Source of the DNA: Anaerobacillus alkaliphilus
GTDB taxonomy: Bacteria; Bacillota; Bacilli; Bacillales; Anaerobacillaceae
Length of the DNA stretch: 64,000 nucleotides
Assembly: GCF_004116265.1 (NCBI RefSeq)
Contig: NZ_QOUX01000021.1
Coordinates: 1-64,000, forward strand
Reading direction: 5' to 3'
Of this stretch, positions 15,757 through 24,611 are shown piece by piece; position 1 is the stretch's first letter, and each line of letters begins with the position of its first letter. The position numbers were made by a program, and so were the translations under genes. Under the pieces are notes generated by a model. The model was not told the DNA's origin. It worked only from the letters and a program-made list of their open reading frames with translations, and ran no database searches.

Positions 15757-17052
15757 TTAGGTTGTAAATTTGCCTATAGTTTTTTTCAATTTAGTGGCTT
15801 GCGTTGCCAGGACTTCCGCAGAAGCGGCAATTTCTTGCATAACCGCTGCTTGTTCTGAAGTTGCTGATGATACTTCCACTGTTCCAGCAGACGTTTCTTC
15901 AGCAATAGCGGCCACTTCTTGAGACTCCCTTGTTGTTATACGAATTGACTGAAGCTGACGATCAATAATCTCAGTTATATCTTGAACTGCTTTCGCTACT
16001 TCATTCACTGATTTTGTCATATCAGCAATTGCCTCGTTTGTACGCGTGCCTTTTTGTGCTTCTTTATTCGCGACTTCTACTTGCTTTGAAATCTGAGAAA
16101 CTACATTTGATACTTCATTCTGAATATTTTTCACCAGTTGTGAAATTCCTTTAACAGCCTTTGAGCTTTCATCTGCAAGCTTACGAACCTCATCAGCTAC
16201 AACAGCAAATCCTCGGCCTTGTTCTCCCGCTCTTGCCGCTTCAATTGAGGCATTCAACGCAAGTAGATTTGTTTGCTCAGCAATATCGCCAACAAGAGAA
16301 ATAATCTCTCCTACCTTTTTCGCATGGCCCTCTAGACGACTTACCACAGTTAAGGAATTTTGATTATCTGACGCTAGTTGATTAATTCCAGCAACTAACG
16401 AGTGAATGACTTGTTTGCTCTCTTCTAATGTATCAACCATTTCAACTGATAGTTGTTTTGAGACATTGGCGCGATTTTGCACTTGATCTGCAAGTTCAGA
16501 GACATCCTCCATTGACTCAGCAGTGGCTTGTATCGCAGTTGCAGAACTTTCTGCACCTACTGCGATTTCGTCTACGGTACGTCCAATATTTTGTGCTTGC
16601 AATGATGCTGCTTGAGATGCAGATTTAATCTCGTTTACTTTCTCATTTGTTAATTCAAAGTTTGTGCCAATGTCAGATACCATTGAGCGCAGATTTTGTA
16701 CCATGTCCTGATAGGCTAGTCCTAATGCACGGATCTCATCGTCCGATTTCGTCACTTCCACATCAACTCGGATGTCTCCGTTGGCTACCTTTCTTGAAGC
16801 CTCTTCTAACCTCGTTAACGGCTTTGTAATGAATCCAGCGGCAATAAAGCCAAGAATTGCACACCAAAAGACACCAAGAACTAGAGTAATAACAGTGAAA
16901 ATATCTTCATTTACCCCTAATATACTACCAAGAACTTCACTTAGATAAAAAATAAAAAACGCACTAGTTGCATAGGTAACCGCCGCAACCGCAGATATAC
17001 CTATCACCATCTTTTTTCTAAGACTAAACCTGTACTTCTTTTTTTCATTCAT
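15757..17052 (-). CDS. Methyl-accepting chemotaxis protein, no periplasmic sensor domain
   Basis: 431 residues. Two transmembrane helices lie almost back to back (about 14-36 and 42-66) with only a few residues outside, so there is no extracellular ligand domain. A HAMP domain follows (about 68-122), then the signalling coiled coil with the tip sequence [20 protein letters not shown] and methylation-type EQ pairs. It should pass signals to CheA and CheW. It must sense membrane state, or a partner protein, or an intracellular cue. It is not part of the B. subtilis ywl cluster, so it is an insertion here between rpiB and ywlE. Confidence 0.92.
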   Translation of the reverse strand: MNEKKKYRFSLRKKMVIGISAVAAVTYATSAFFIFYLSEVLGSILGVNEDIFTVITLVLGVFWCAILGFIAAGFITKPLTRLEEASRKVANGDIRVDVEVTKSDDEIRALGLAYQDMVQNLRSMVSDIGTNFELTNEKVNEIKSASQAASLQAQNIGRTVDEIAVGAESSATAIQATAESMEDVSELADQVQNRANVSKQLSVEMVDTLEESKQVIHSLVAGINQLASDNQNSLTVVSRLEGHAKKVGEIISLVGDIAEQTNLLALNASIEAARAGEQGRGFAVVADEVRKLADESSKAVKGISQLVKNIQNEVSNVVSQISKQVEVANKEAQKGTRTNEAIADMTKSVNEVAKAVQDITEIIDRQLQSIRITTRESQEVAAIAEETSAGTVEVSSATSEQAAVMQEIAASAEVLATQATKLKKTIGKFTT

Positions 17053-17087
17053 GGTACTTCCCCCTACATTCCCCTAATTAAAAATCT

Positions 17088-17732
17088 TTAAAGTCTTGAA
17101 AGCATATTATCAATTGCTTCTTCTATTTCCTTTGCCGTCCTTCGATAAATTGCAACAGAGCCTCCAAATGGATCTGAAATATCTAGCGATGGCATTAGCT
17201 GTTCTAAGCGCTCAATGGCTAGACGATCGTCTTTAATAATCGCTTGTAGACGTTTACTTATTTCGTCTAAACGTCTTTTTGAAGCATCACCTTGTAACGA
17301 ATTTAATTGTTCTAGCTCTTCTTTATGCTGTTGGAGAAACTGCGCTTGCTTAAGTTGAAGCTCGGCATAATGATGTTGAAGAAGTTGTCTCTTTTCTACC
17401 ACATCATTCTCATAAGCAAACTCTTTCAATGTATGTATTTTATCGACAAATAGAGGAAATTGTTTAACAAGTAGGGCCTTGTGACTTTCGGTTAACGTTA
17501 AGACAAGATCTGCCCACTCCATGACTTCTTTATCTACTAAACTTGACGAATGTACTAGAGAAATTCCTTTCTCGTGTAGAACCTCTAACGTACCTTCTGA
17601 AGCATTCATCCCTGGTAATGCACTTACACCTGCTGATTTCACTTCAAGATCTGGACGCTTTTGTTTTAATAAAGCTTGTGCAAGGGGACTTCTGCAAGTA
17701 TTACCTGTACATACGAAGAGGATATTTCTCAT
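17088..17732 (-). CDS. ywlE: Protein arginine phosphatase YwlE with coiled-coil insert
   Basis: Low-molecular-weight phosphatase fold. The P-loop CTGNTCRSP has nucleophile C8 and R14, and T12 is the residue that in YwlE selects phosphoarginine over phosphotyrosine. The general acid is Asp in SDPFGG (near 187). B. subtilis YwlE is about 150 residues; this one is 214. The excess is an insert at about 111-181, charged and leucine/glutamine-rich (QLLQHHYAELQLKQAQFLQQ and on), predicted to be helical coiled coil and placed just before the acid loop. Family role: reverses McsB arginine phosphorylation and so controls protein degradation by ClpCP. Confidence 0.88.
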   Translation of the reverse strand: MRNILFVCTGNTCRSPLAQALLKQKRPDLEVKSAGVSALPGMNASEGTLEVLHEKGISLVHSSSLVDKEVMEWADLVLTLTESHKALLVKQFPLFVDKIHTLKEFAYENDVVEKRQLLQHHYAELQLKQAQFLQQHKEELEQLNSLQGDASKRRLDEISKRLQAIIKDDRLAIERLEQLMPSLDISDPFGGSVAIYRRTAKEIEEAIDNMLSRL

Positions 17733-17878
17733 GTCCTCACTTCCCTTCTACATTATTTATCATATTTTCAAGAAAATCGATAAGGATTTACTAAAAATTA
17801 TAGTACGAAAAAATGTTAACAACAACGAAGTGCTGTTAACATTTATAAGTTTACCATAAAATATCGTTTTCACTATGG

Positions 17879-18430
17879 CTAAATTGGTAACAATAATTTA
17901 ATTCCAAACGCTACTAAAATACTACCACCTAATATCTCTCCATAAACCCCTATGTATCCTTGAACCTTTTTTCCAATAATTAGCCCAAGCCAAGCTAAAA
18001 CCATACTCATCATTCCAAAGCTTAATAGAGTAATTACGGTTTTCGCACCAATCATCCCAAGGCTTAAACCTACAGAAAAACTGTCAACACTAACACTTAA
18101 CGCAAATAGTATTAGACCAATTCCTACTGGTTGCAGGGTTCTTCCTTCTTCATCATCCGAAAATAAAGCCGAGTATAACATTTGTAGCCCAAGGATAATT
18201 AACAATACCCCTCCAATTATGATAGCCACCAGACCAAAATACTGAGACAAAAACTTACCAATGACAATTCCTAAAAAAGGCATAATGACATGAAAAGCAC
18301 CAATCGTCACACCAATTTTAAAAATATGTTTATAACGAAGTCCCAACATCCCCATCCCAATGGCCAAGGAGAATGCGTCCATACCTAAGGCAAATGCCAT
18401 AATACTAATCGCAATTAGTTCATTCAACAA
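17879..18430 (-). CDS. mntP: Manganese efflux pump MntP
   Basis: 183 residues with six predicted helices and two DUF204 repeats. Each repeat has an acidic membrane motif: ALGMDAFSLAIGMG (helix 1) and SVSVDSFSVGLSLG (helix 4). It exports Mn2+. This is the ywlD position of B. subtilis. The start is TTG (two consecutive TTG codons at 18430 and 18427) after AGGGGGAG. The 5' leader can fold into a hairpin that covers the ribosome site, but I do not recognise the yybP-ykoY Mn2+ riboswitch. Confidence 0.93.
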   Translation of the reverse strand: MLNELIAISIMAFALGMDAFSLAIGMGMLGLRYKHIFKIGVTIGAFHVIMPFLGIVIGKFLSQYFGLVAIIIGGVLLIILGLQMLYSALFSDDEEGRTLQPVGIGLILFALSVSVDSFSVGLSLGMIGAKTVITLLSFGMMSMVLAWLGLIIGKKVQGYIGVYGEILGGSILVAFGIKLLLPI

Positions 18431-18433
18431 AAG

Positions 18434-18479
18434 GATCTCCCCCTAGTACATGCTACTCTACCCTATGCACGTCCAAGGG
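18434..18479 (-). promoter_or_regulatory. Leader hairpin covering the mntP ribosome binding site
   Basis: On the minus strand CCCCTTGGACGTGC and GCATGTACTAGGGGG can pair around AT AGGGTAGAGTA, burying the AGGGGGAG ribosome site. No known Mn2+ riboswitch consensus is visible. This may be a translational control element or chance. Confidence 0.35.
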
Positions 18480-18495
18480 GAAATATTATAATTTT

Positions 18496-18595
18496 CAATG
18501 ATGAATTAATAATTATGAATTATTTTCCTTATCTTCGAAGCAATAACCCAGAAAATCATTTCAATTCATAATTCACAATTGACAATTCATAATTG
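18496..18595. repeat. AATT-family element upstream of mntP
   Basis: Arms of ATGAATTAATAATTATGAAT and CAATTCATAATTCACAATTG flank a centre containing ATCTTCGAAG. The right arm overlaps the ywlC stop. Confidence 0.7.
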
Positions 18596-19633
18596 TTCTT
18601 TAATAACGTCTCCACCTGCAGCTTTGGTTAAGCGATTCATAATGGCTTTTCCGACAGCTTCCTCTGAAAATGTTTCACTATAAATAACATCGAGATCGTA
18701 TTCATCAAATTTTCTTAGCACTTCATACAAGTGCTGAGCAACTGTTGCTAAATCGGTTGCCGTTCCAGAAGGTAAGACAACGTCAGCTTGATAGTTGGGA
18801 ACACCTTCTATTGTTGTAAGCACACCTACTTTTTTACCTGCCGCTTTTGCGTTTTCCACCTGTTCTTGTAAAAAAGCTGCAGTTCCATCAACTAAAAATA
18901 ATTTTGCCTGCGGGGCATAATGCTTATATTTGACTCCAGGAGATTTAGGAGCTTGTCCATCATCTTCTAGAGCTGGATCTACAACCACATTGCCGATCAC
19001 TTTCTCAAGCTGTTCACGAGTAACTCCACCTGGTCGTAAAATCATCGGTACCTCTGTCGTGCAATCAAGCACGGTTGACTCTAGCCCTACGCCCGTCGGA
19101 CCACCATCAACAATACCAGCAATTTTCCCATTTAAATCACTAAGCACATGAGCAGCCAATGTTGGACTAGGCTTTCCTGAAACATTCGCACTCGGAGCAG
19201 CTATCGGTAAGTCCGCCTCACTTATGATCGCTAAGGCAACTGGGTGATCAGGCATCCGAACAGCAACAGTGGATAACCCAGCTGTTACATTTTCTGCAAT
19301 TCCCTCTCCCTTGTTAAGTACTAATGTTAATGGCCCTGGCCAAAATGCATCAATCAGTATTTTGGCGTGAAGCGGAATTTCGTCTACAAGTCTTTCTAAT
19401 TGAACTACGCTCGCAATGTGGACAATTAACGGATTGTCGCTTGGTCTTCCTTTTGCTTGGAAGATTTTCGCGACCGCTTCCTCTGAATAAGCATTTGCCC
19501 CCAGACCATATACCGTTTCAGTCGGAAAGGCAACGACCTCATTTTCTCTTATCCACATTGCCGCTTCTTCAATTTGCGGAACAATTTCACGCTCTTTATC
19601 CACAATCCAGTTTTTCGTTTCAATGAAACCCAT
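18587..19633 (-). CDS. ywlC: L-threonylcarbamoyladenylate synthase (Sua5/YwlC)
   Basis: Makes threonylcarbamoyl-AMP from threonine, bicarbonate and ATP for the t6A37 modification of ANN-decoding tRNAs. 348 residues: an N-terminal YrdC domain (about 15-205, with FPTETVYGLGANAYS, KGRPSDNPLIVH and the Ser/Asn segment PIAAPSANVSGKPSPT) and the C-terminal Sua5 domain typical of Gram-positive versions. AAGGAG precedes the ATG. A DnaA-box cluster lies upstream. Confidence 0.97.
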   Translation of the reverse strand: MGFIETKNWIVDKEREIVPQIEEAAMWIRENEVVAFPTETVYGLGANAYSEEAVAKIFQAKGRPSDNPLIVHIASVVQLERLVDEIPLHAKILIDAFWPGPLTLVLNKGEGIAENVTAGLSTVAVRMPDHPVALAIISEADLPIAAPSANVSGKPSPTLAAHVLSDLNGKIAGIVDGGPTGVGLESTVLDCTTEVPMILRPGGVTREQLEKVIGNVVVDPALEDDGQAPKSPGVKYKHYAPQAKLFLVDGTAAFLQEQVENAKAAGKKVGVLTTIEGVPNYQADVVLPSGTATDLATVAQHLYEVLRKFDEYDLDVIYSETFSEEAVGKAIMNRLTKAAGGDVIKEQL

Positions 19634-19697
19634 GTTAAAAACTCCTTAGACCTTAATTATATTTTCTATCTTACCTTATTATTTTGCTTTGATAAAC

Positions 19698-19848
19698 TTG
19701 TCCACAACAATTCTTCCGTTTTACACGAAAAAAAAGTTATCCACTAACTGTGGATAACCTGTTGATAACCTTTTCATCTTCAGTTTATTCACTCCAAGAC
19801 AGTTTGTCCACAGTTGCTGTTTACAAATTAAATCTCGTCTGTGGATAA
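19698..19848. promoter_or_regulatory. DnaA-box cluster beside ywlC
   Basis: Six DnaA-box-like 9-mers lie within 150 bp: TTGTCCACA (19698), TTATCCACT (19737), TGTGGATAA (19749), TGTTGATAA (19760), TTGTCCACA (19804) and TGTGGATAA (19840). Two match the TTATCCACA consensus perfectly on the minus strand, and the others have one mismatch. The ywlC region of B. subtilis is, from memory, one of the few loci outside oriC that stably binds DnaA. There is no dnaA, dnaN or AT-rich unwinding region here, so this is not an origin. Confidence 0.8.
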
Positions 19849-20274
19849 TTCCATGACCTTCGTAACTCCTTCTACATACTGAGCAAAGTGCTCGGTATCC
19901 TTTAAATGGCCGGGAACATCCTGCTCTTCTAGAATTCGAAAGCCTATGTATTCGAAAAACGGCAAGGATGAATTCGTTAGTAAATATAATTTTTCATAGC
20001 CTTTTTGTTTGCCATAAGATACTGCTAATTCAATGAAGTCTAGGCCAACTTTTGCATTCCAACTTTCAGAAGCCATTACTAATGATCGAAGTAAGCCATC
20101 TTTTCCAATTGGCTCAATCCCTACAGTGCCAATGACTTTTTTGTCTGGGTCCTCTACAACAAGAAAATTATCAATGTTTTGTTCAATACCTCGTTCGGAT
20201 AGATTAGCTTTTGCTAATAAGTGCTGGATCGGTAACAAATCTTTTTCTGTAGCAATTCTTATTACGATTCCCAT
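19828..20274 (-). CDS. ywlB: GNAT-like N-acetyltransferase YwlB
   Basis: 148 residues with the GNAT layout: VIRIATEKDLLPIQHLL at the start, FLVVEDPDKKVIGTVGIEP strand, acyl-CoA region GLLRSLVMAS and a C-terminal KGYEKLYLLTNSSLPFFEYIGF segment. The substrate is unknown; some homologues resemble the ArgA-like GNAT domain. It lies upstream of ywlC as in B. subtilis. The last box of the DnaA cluster overlaps its stop region. AGGAGGAG precedes the ATG. Confidence 0.85.
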   Translation of the reverse strand: MGIVIRIATEKDLLPIQHLLAKANLSERGIEQNIDNFLVVEDPDKKVIGTVGIEPIGKDGLLRSLVMASESWNAKVGLDFIELAVSYGKQKGYEKLYLLTNSSLPFFEYIGFRILEEQDVPGHLKDTEHFAQYVEGVTKVMELSTDEI

Positions 20275-20344
20275 TGTTTCTCCTCCTACAAAATGGCTTG
20301 TACTATACCATCCTATGACGGAAAAAGAGAGAGTATTACTACTT

Positions 20345-20953
20345 TTAGATAAAAAGTGATTTTACTTTTTGAAAGATTTCTACCACGAAAAAGCGAACTT
20401 CAACTTCTCCTGACTCTTCAGATTGTGCATCACCCTCGTTAGCTACAGCATCTCCGTTAGCGAAATCGATAAAGCATAATGGTGGGAACAGAACACACCA
20501 CCAGTTTTCACCTTTCCCTTCACCAATTGTAATTAACACCGCTTCATACATTCCTGCTGGATACAAAACATTTCCATAAAGCTTTGTCGGAAATTGCACA
20601 TCATTAAACTCAACTGTAAAACTATCTTTTATTCCAAGTCTAGCAAGCTCGTGTTCAACAATGTCTTCGATTTTGTCTAGTTGAGACTCAATGACATCTC
20701 TAGCATTTTCAATCGTTTCTAGCTCAGTCACCCATTTTGTAATTTCTGCATTTACTTGATCACGAATTTCACGTTTTAACCATTGATCTCTCGGTGAGTC
20801 GCTATTTGCTAAAATACGTAAGCGGATTGCATCCTCAGGTATCGTCACCAAATTCGATGCAGCCACCGACATACTTCTTTGAGCCTCCCAGCTCATTATT
20901 AAAACTAGTAAACTAGTAATTATGTAAATAATAACCTTTTGATTTTTTTTCAT
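20345..20953 (-). CDS. spoIIR: Stage II sporulation protein R
   Basis: Signal protein secreted from the forespore that activates SpoIIGA and so pro-sigma-E processing in the mother cell. 202 residues from the ATG at 20953 (MKKNQK), with GGGGGG 7 nt upstream. An N-terminal membrane or signal helix (VIIYIITSLLVLIMSW) is followed by the SpoIIR domain with IRLRILANSDSPRDQWLK and ENWWCVLFPPLCFID. Its position between ywlB and prmC matches B. subtilis except that ywlA is absent. Confidence 0.97.
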   Translation of the reverse strand: MKKNQKVIIYIITSLLVLIMSWEAQRSMSVAASNLVTIPEDAIRLRILANSDSPRDQWLKREIRDQVNAEITKWVTELETIENARDVIESQLDKIEDIVEHELARLGIKDSFTVEFNDVQFPTKLYGNVLYPAGMYEAVLITIGEGKGENWWCVLFPPLCFIDFANGDAVANEGDAQSEESGEVEVRFFVVEIFQKVKSLFI

Positions 20954-20982
20954 TTTAAATCCCCCCAACCTTTTTGTAGTAC

Positions 20983-21012
20983 TAGGTTGGACAAGATTAC
21001 TAGATTATAAAC
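20983..21012 (-). promoter_or_regulatory. Possible sigma-F promoter of spoIIR
   Basis: Minus strand GTTTA (21008-21012), 15 bp, then GTCCAACCTA (20983-20992). Against the sigma-F form GHATR / GGHNANNHTH this is 4/5 and 9/10. The start would be about 25 nt before the spoIIR ATG. spoIIR is a known sigma-F gene, which is why the match is given weight. Confidence 0.4.
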
Positions 21013-21032
21013 CCTTTTTTTTTAAAAAAATT

Positions 21033-21170
21033 TTGAATTGACAATTTTGAATTAGGTGAAAGTAAAGCTTCGGAGCTTTGCTTTCACCAATTCATAATTC
21101 ATAATTCATAATTCATAATTCATAATTCATAATTCATAATTCATAATTCACAATTCATAATTGACAATTA
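21033..21170. repeat. AATT-family element with GC stem and seven-fold AATTCAT tract
   Basis: The centre GGTGAAAGTAAAGC-TTCG-GCTTTGCTTTCACC is a near-perfect hairpin. The right arm contains about eight tandem AATTCAT heptamers (21090-21150), the longest such run in the window. It lies between spoIIR and prmC. Confidence 0.85.
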
Positions 21171-22037
21171 TCACAGCGTCCCAAAAACCATCCGGTCTTT
21201 TCCATTGATATCAAAGACAATTTCCGTTTCGGCATGTGGGTATTGTGCTTTAATTAGCGCTTCCACCTGTTTACTCTGACCCGCACCAACTTCAAAGGCG
21301 ATAATCCCATTTTTGTTTAAGACCGTAGGAATTTGAGCAACTAATTTTTCATAAAGCTCATAGCCGGTCACACCGCCAACTAACGCAAGCGTCGGTTCAA
21401 AATCACGGACATTTACGGCAAGCTCTCGAAAATCAGCTTCTGAAATATAGGGTGGGTTTGAGACAACAACATCTACCTTTGCGCCAGAATCGATCAACGG
21501 CTGAAGGAGATCGCCTTCTAAAAATTGAACCGATGCGTCTAATTTTTTCGCGTTCAGCTTTGCGACTTCAATCGCTTCAGGTGAGATATCAACCGTCGTA
21601 ATTTTTAGATTAGGATTTTCTAATGCTAATGAAATTGAAATAGCCCCACTGCCAGTCCCAACGTCCACAACCTTAATTGGTGATTGGTTAGGAAAGACTC
21701 TATTAATGCGCTGTAAAAGCCCCATTACGAGCTCCTCAGTTTCGGGTCGAGGAATGAGGACGTGCTCGTTCACGGTAAATTGCCTTCCATAGAAGTCCTC
21801 AACACCTGTAATGTGTTGGACAGGGGTTCCTGCTACAACCTTCTCTAACGCTGCTCTCAACGAGTTTTCAACGTCTAAAGGAAGCTCGTCTTGAAAAATT
21901 TGAAACAACTTAGTACGATCCACCTGCAAGTAATGCTTAAGTAAAATCTCAGCGATTGGTTCTTCTAGCCCGTGTTCTGTTAAAAAAGAAGAAGCCCAGC
22001 GTAGGGCTTCATAAATTTTCATTGGTTGCTTACTCAT
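21171..22037 (-). CDS. prmC: Release factor glutamine methyltransferase
   Basis: Methylates the Gln of the GGQ motif in release factors using SAM. 288 residues, with an N-terminal helical domain and a C-terminal Rossmann domain containing VVDVGTGSGAISISLA and the signature VVSNPPYIS. The ATG overlaps the prfA stop (TAATG), so the two are translationally coupled: enzyme and substrate are made together. Confidence 0.97.
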   Translation of the reverse strand: MSKQPMKIYEALRWASSFLTEHGLEEPIAEILLKHYLQVDRTKLFQIFQDELPLDVENSLRAALEKVVAGTPVQHITGVEDFYGRQFTVNEHVLIPRPETEELVMGLLQRINRVFPNQSPIKVVDVGTGSGAISISLALENPNLKITTVDISPEAIEVAKLNAKKLDASVQFLEGDLLQPLIDSGAKVDVVVSNPPYISEADFRELAVNVRDFEPTLALVGGVTGYELYEKLVAQIPTVLNKNGIIAFEVGAGQSKQVEALIKAQYPHAETEIVFDINGKDRMVFGTL

Positions 22038-23107
22038 TAATCATCAGCCTGCTGCATTAAGCTCGCTTGCTCTTCAACCACTAGCGCATCAATAATTTCA
22101 TCAAGTTTGCCTTGTAAAATCTGATCTAACTTCTGAAGAGTTAAACCAATGCGGTGGTCAGTTACACGGCTTTGCGGGAAGTTATACGTACGGATACGCT
22201 CTGAACGGTCTCCTGTACCTACTGCTGATTTTCTTACCTCATCATATTCTGCTTGTTGCTCTTGTTGCATTTTATCAAAAATACGCGCTCTTAAAACCTT
22301 CATCGCTTTATCTTTGTTTTTATGCTGAGATTTCTCATCCTGACACGTTACTACCGTGTTGGTTGGAATATGCACTACACGTACAGCCGATGCTGTCGTG
22401 TTAACACTCTGTCCACCAGCTCCACTCGAGCAGAATGTATCAACACGAATATCTTTTTCGTGAATTTCAATTTCAACGTCTTCAGCTTCTGGTAAAACTG
22501 CAACCGTTGCTGTTGATGTATGAATACGTCCACCAGACTCAGTTGTTGGTACACGTTGTACACGGTGAGCTCCGTTTTCATACTTTAATTTTGAATACGC
22601 ACCAGTACCGTTGATCATAAAGATAATCTCTTTATATCCACCGATCTCAGTGTAGTTAGCTTCAATAACTTCCGTTTTCCAGCCACGAGCTTCCGCAAAA
22701 CGGCTGTACATTTTATACAAGTCACCGGCAAAAAGGGCTGCTTCGTCTCCACCAGCCGCACCACGGATCTCAACGATAACGTTTTTGTCATCGTTCGGGT
22801 CTTTAGGAAGCAATAAGATTTTCAAGCGGTTTTCAAGCTCTTCTTTTTGATCTTCTAACTCGCTAATTTCCATCTTAACCATTTCGTACATTTCATCATC
22901 AAGTTTTTCTTCAAACATTGATTTTGCATCTTTATATTGTGTCATAACTTCTTTGTATTCTTTATAAGCCTGTACTGTATCTGTTAAGTTCGATTGTTCT
23001 TTTGAATATTCACGAAGTTTTGTTGAATCATTTATAACGTCTGGATCACTTAAAAGTTCATTTAACCTTTCGTAGCGATCTTCTAATGACTGTAATCGAT
23101 CAAACAC
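22037..23107 (-). CDS. prfA: Peptide chain release factor 1
   Basis: Recognises UAA and UAG and triggers peptide release. 356 residues from the GTG at 23107 ([15 protein letters not shown]), which is 7 nt after GAGGTG; an ATG two codons upstream is in frame but only 1 nt from the ribosome site. It has the GAGGQSVN motif (GGQ) near 230 and the RF1-type recognition segment with [12 protein letters not shown]. It is coupled to prmC. Confidence 0.97.
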   Translation of the reverse strand: MFDRLQSLEDRYERLNELLSDPDVINDSTKLREYSKEQSNLTDTVQAYKEYKEVMTQYKDAKSMFEEKLDDEMYEMVKMEISELEDQKEELENRLKILLLPKDPNDDKNVIVEIRGAAGGDEAALFAGDLYKMYSRFAEARGWKTEVIEANYTEIGGYKEIIFMINGTGAYSKLKYENGAHRVQRVPTTESGGRIHTSTATVAVLPEAEDVEIEIHEKDIRVDTFCSSGAGGQSVNTTASAVRVVHIPTNTVVTCQDEKSQHKNKDKAMKVLRARIFDKMQQEQQAEYDEVRKSAVGTGDRSERIRTYNFPQSRVTDHRIGLTLQKLDQILQGKLDEIIDALVVEEQASLMQQADD

Positions 23108-23226
23108 GCTCATTCACCTCTTTTTATGGCATAACATTATAATTATAGTATATGAGAAGCCTACAGTCAAAGGTTCTATGTAGAAAGTCAAAGAAAATGG
23201 CGAAAGTGAACCCGAGGCGAGTTCAC

Positions 23227-23673
23227 TTAAGGATTTATCGTTACATGGATGTCATAACGCTGCATTGCTTGCGATAAAACTCTTTGGATATCTTTCTGTT
23301 GCTGTTCTCGTTCCTGCGTGTCCTGTACATCCGTTCTCGCATTTACCCAAATATCTTTACCAATGATGAAAATTCCACCTGGTTGTAAACCTTCTTGAAG
23401 TAGAATTGTTCGAACCTTATCCTGATCATCACCTAAATCAGTACGGTGGCGATCCAATGTTCGAAAGCTCGGGCTTTGGTTGATCATCCCATCATACCGA
23501 TATTCATCTACATCATCTCTAATAACACCATAGTTTATCGGACCAGGCCCTAATAAACCATAAGCAACTTGGTTGCCATCCACTGTGTTTTCCATACCTG
23601 CTTCAGGGGAATTTGTCGGCGAACATCCACAAGTCATAAGTATGACTGTGATAAGAAGTAGCGCTTTTTTCAT
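23227..23673 (-). CDS. Small lipoprotein, YhcN/YlaJ-like
   Basis: 148 residues from the ATG at 23673 (MKKALLLITVILMTCGC), with AGGAGGTG 7 nt upstream. The N-terminus is a lipoprotein-type signal ending in TCGC; the second Cys is the likely lipidation site. The C-terminal half has a VRTILLQEGLQPGGIFIIGKD-like alpha/beta segment similar to sporulation lipoproteins YhcN and YlaJ, a resemblance recalled rather than computed. It sits between prfA and tdk. Confidence 0.6.
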   Translation of the reverse strand: MKKALLLITVILMTCGCSPTNSPEAGMENTVDGNQVAYGLLGPGPINYGVIRDDVDEYRYDGMINQSPSFRTLDRHRTDLGDDQDKVRTILLQEGLQPGGIFIIGKDIWVNARTDVQDTQEREQQQKDIQRVLSQAMQRYDIHVTINP

Positions 23674-23757
23674 GAAAACACCTCCTGATGATAGCTTACC
23701 CAGAAAGGACAAAATAATTTCACCTATTTGTCACTGTGACAACCCGAAGTTTGTCGA

Positions 23758-23793
23758 AAAAAAACCAACCTCTAACTGAGATTGGTTTGTTCT
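23758..23793 (-). terminator. tdk terminator
   Basis: AACCAATCTCA and GAGGTTGGTT form a 10-bp stem (loop GTTA), followed by TTTTTTTT on the minus strand. The 5' arm overlaps the last tdk codons and its stop. Confidence 0.9.
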
Positions 23794-24392
23794 TCCTTTA
23801 TAGGTAATAATTCTGGTTTGCCAGGTACCTCATGGCAATGTCTACATCTTGGCTCATAGGACTCTGATGCTCCTACTAAGATGATTGGGTCATCATAATT
23901 AGCAGGGCTTCCGTTAATTAGACGTTGCGTTCTGCTAGCTGGAGATCCACATGCCAAGCAAATTGCTTGAAATTTTGTAACCGTCTCAGCTAAGGCCATT
24001 AGTGTAGGCACTGGACCGAAAGGCTCACCACGGAAATCTTGATCTAAGCCGGCAACAACGACACGAATTCCTTGATCTGCAAGTGACTGAACAACAGGAA
24101 TAATTGCTTCGTCAAAAAACTGTACTTCATCAATTGCCACTACTTGTGTATCAAATTCCACTAATTCTAAAATTTCTACTGATGTTTTCACAGGCTTTGC
24201 CAATACTTTTGTCCCATTGTGGGAAACAACTTCTTCACTAGAATAGCGATTATCAAGCGCTGGTTTAAACACCTGTACTTTTTGTTTTCCGAAGCTTGCT
24301 CTCCGAACTCGACGAATTAATTCCTCTGATTTTCCAGAGAACATGCTTCCGCAAACAACTTCTAACCAGCCTTCTTTTCTCGTTAAATGCAT
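23772..24392 (-). CDS. tdk: Thymidine kinase
   Basis: Type II thymidine kinase of the pyrimidine salvage pathway. 206 residues from the ATG at 24392 ([20 protein letters not shown]), preceded by GGGAGAG at 6 nt; the open frame extends 28 codons further upstream without family similarity. The P-loop is [11 protein letters not shown], the DEVQFF segment is present, and four cysteines for the structural zinc occur in CLACGSP and CRHCHE. It is downstream of rpmE as in B. subtilis. Confidence 0.96.
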   Translation of the reverse strand: MHLTRKEGWLEVVCGSMFSGKSEELIRRVRRASFGKQKVQVFKPALDNRYSSEEVVSHNGTKVLAKPVKTSVEILELVEFDTQVVAIDEVQFFDEAIIPVVQSLADQGIRVVVAGLDQDFRGEPFGPVPTLMALAETVTKFQAICLACGSPASRTQRLINGSPANYDDPIILVGASESYEPRCRHCHEVPGKPELLPIKEEQTNLS

Positions 24393-24564
24393 ATTTGTCT
24401 CTCCCATCACTGCTCTGTTCAAGTATTCTCTCCGAAAATTCCTCACAATAATATATAATACAACTTTTCCTGACAATTTTCATGATCAAAATGAAAATTC
24501 TTTAAGTAAATTTATGTAAATGAGCAGGGCCCGATTAGCCTTGGTAACAATCTTAGCAACAAAA

Positions 24565-24598
24565 AAAACAGGCAAGAAAATTGCACTTGCCTGTCTTC
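24565..24598 (-). terminator. Terminator after the L31 gene
   Basis: ACAGGCAAG pairs with CTTGCCTGT (9 bp) followed by TTTTTTT on the minus strand. Confidence 0.92.
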
Positions 24599-24611
24599 TT
24601 TATTTTTGGGA

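Noticed and set aside
18431-18495. yybP-ykoY manganese riboswitch upstream of mntP
   Set aside because: The conserved loops of that riboswitch are not visible in the leader; only a simple hairpin over the ribosome site is.
19698-19848. Chromosomal replication origin
   Set aside because: DnaA boxes are present, but there is no dnaA, dnaN, recF or AT-rich unwinding region nearby. Gene order places this well away from oriC.
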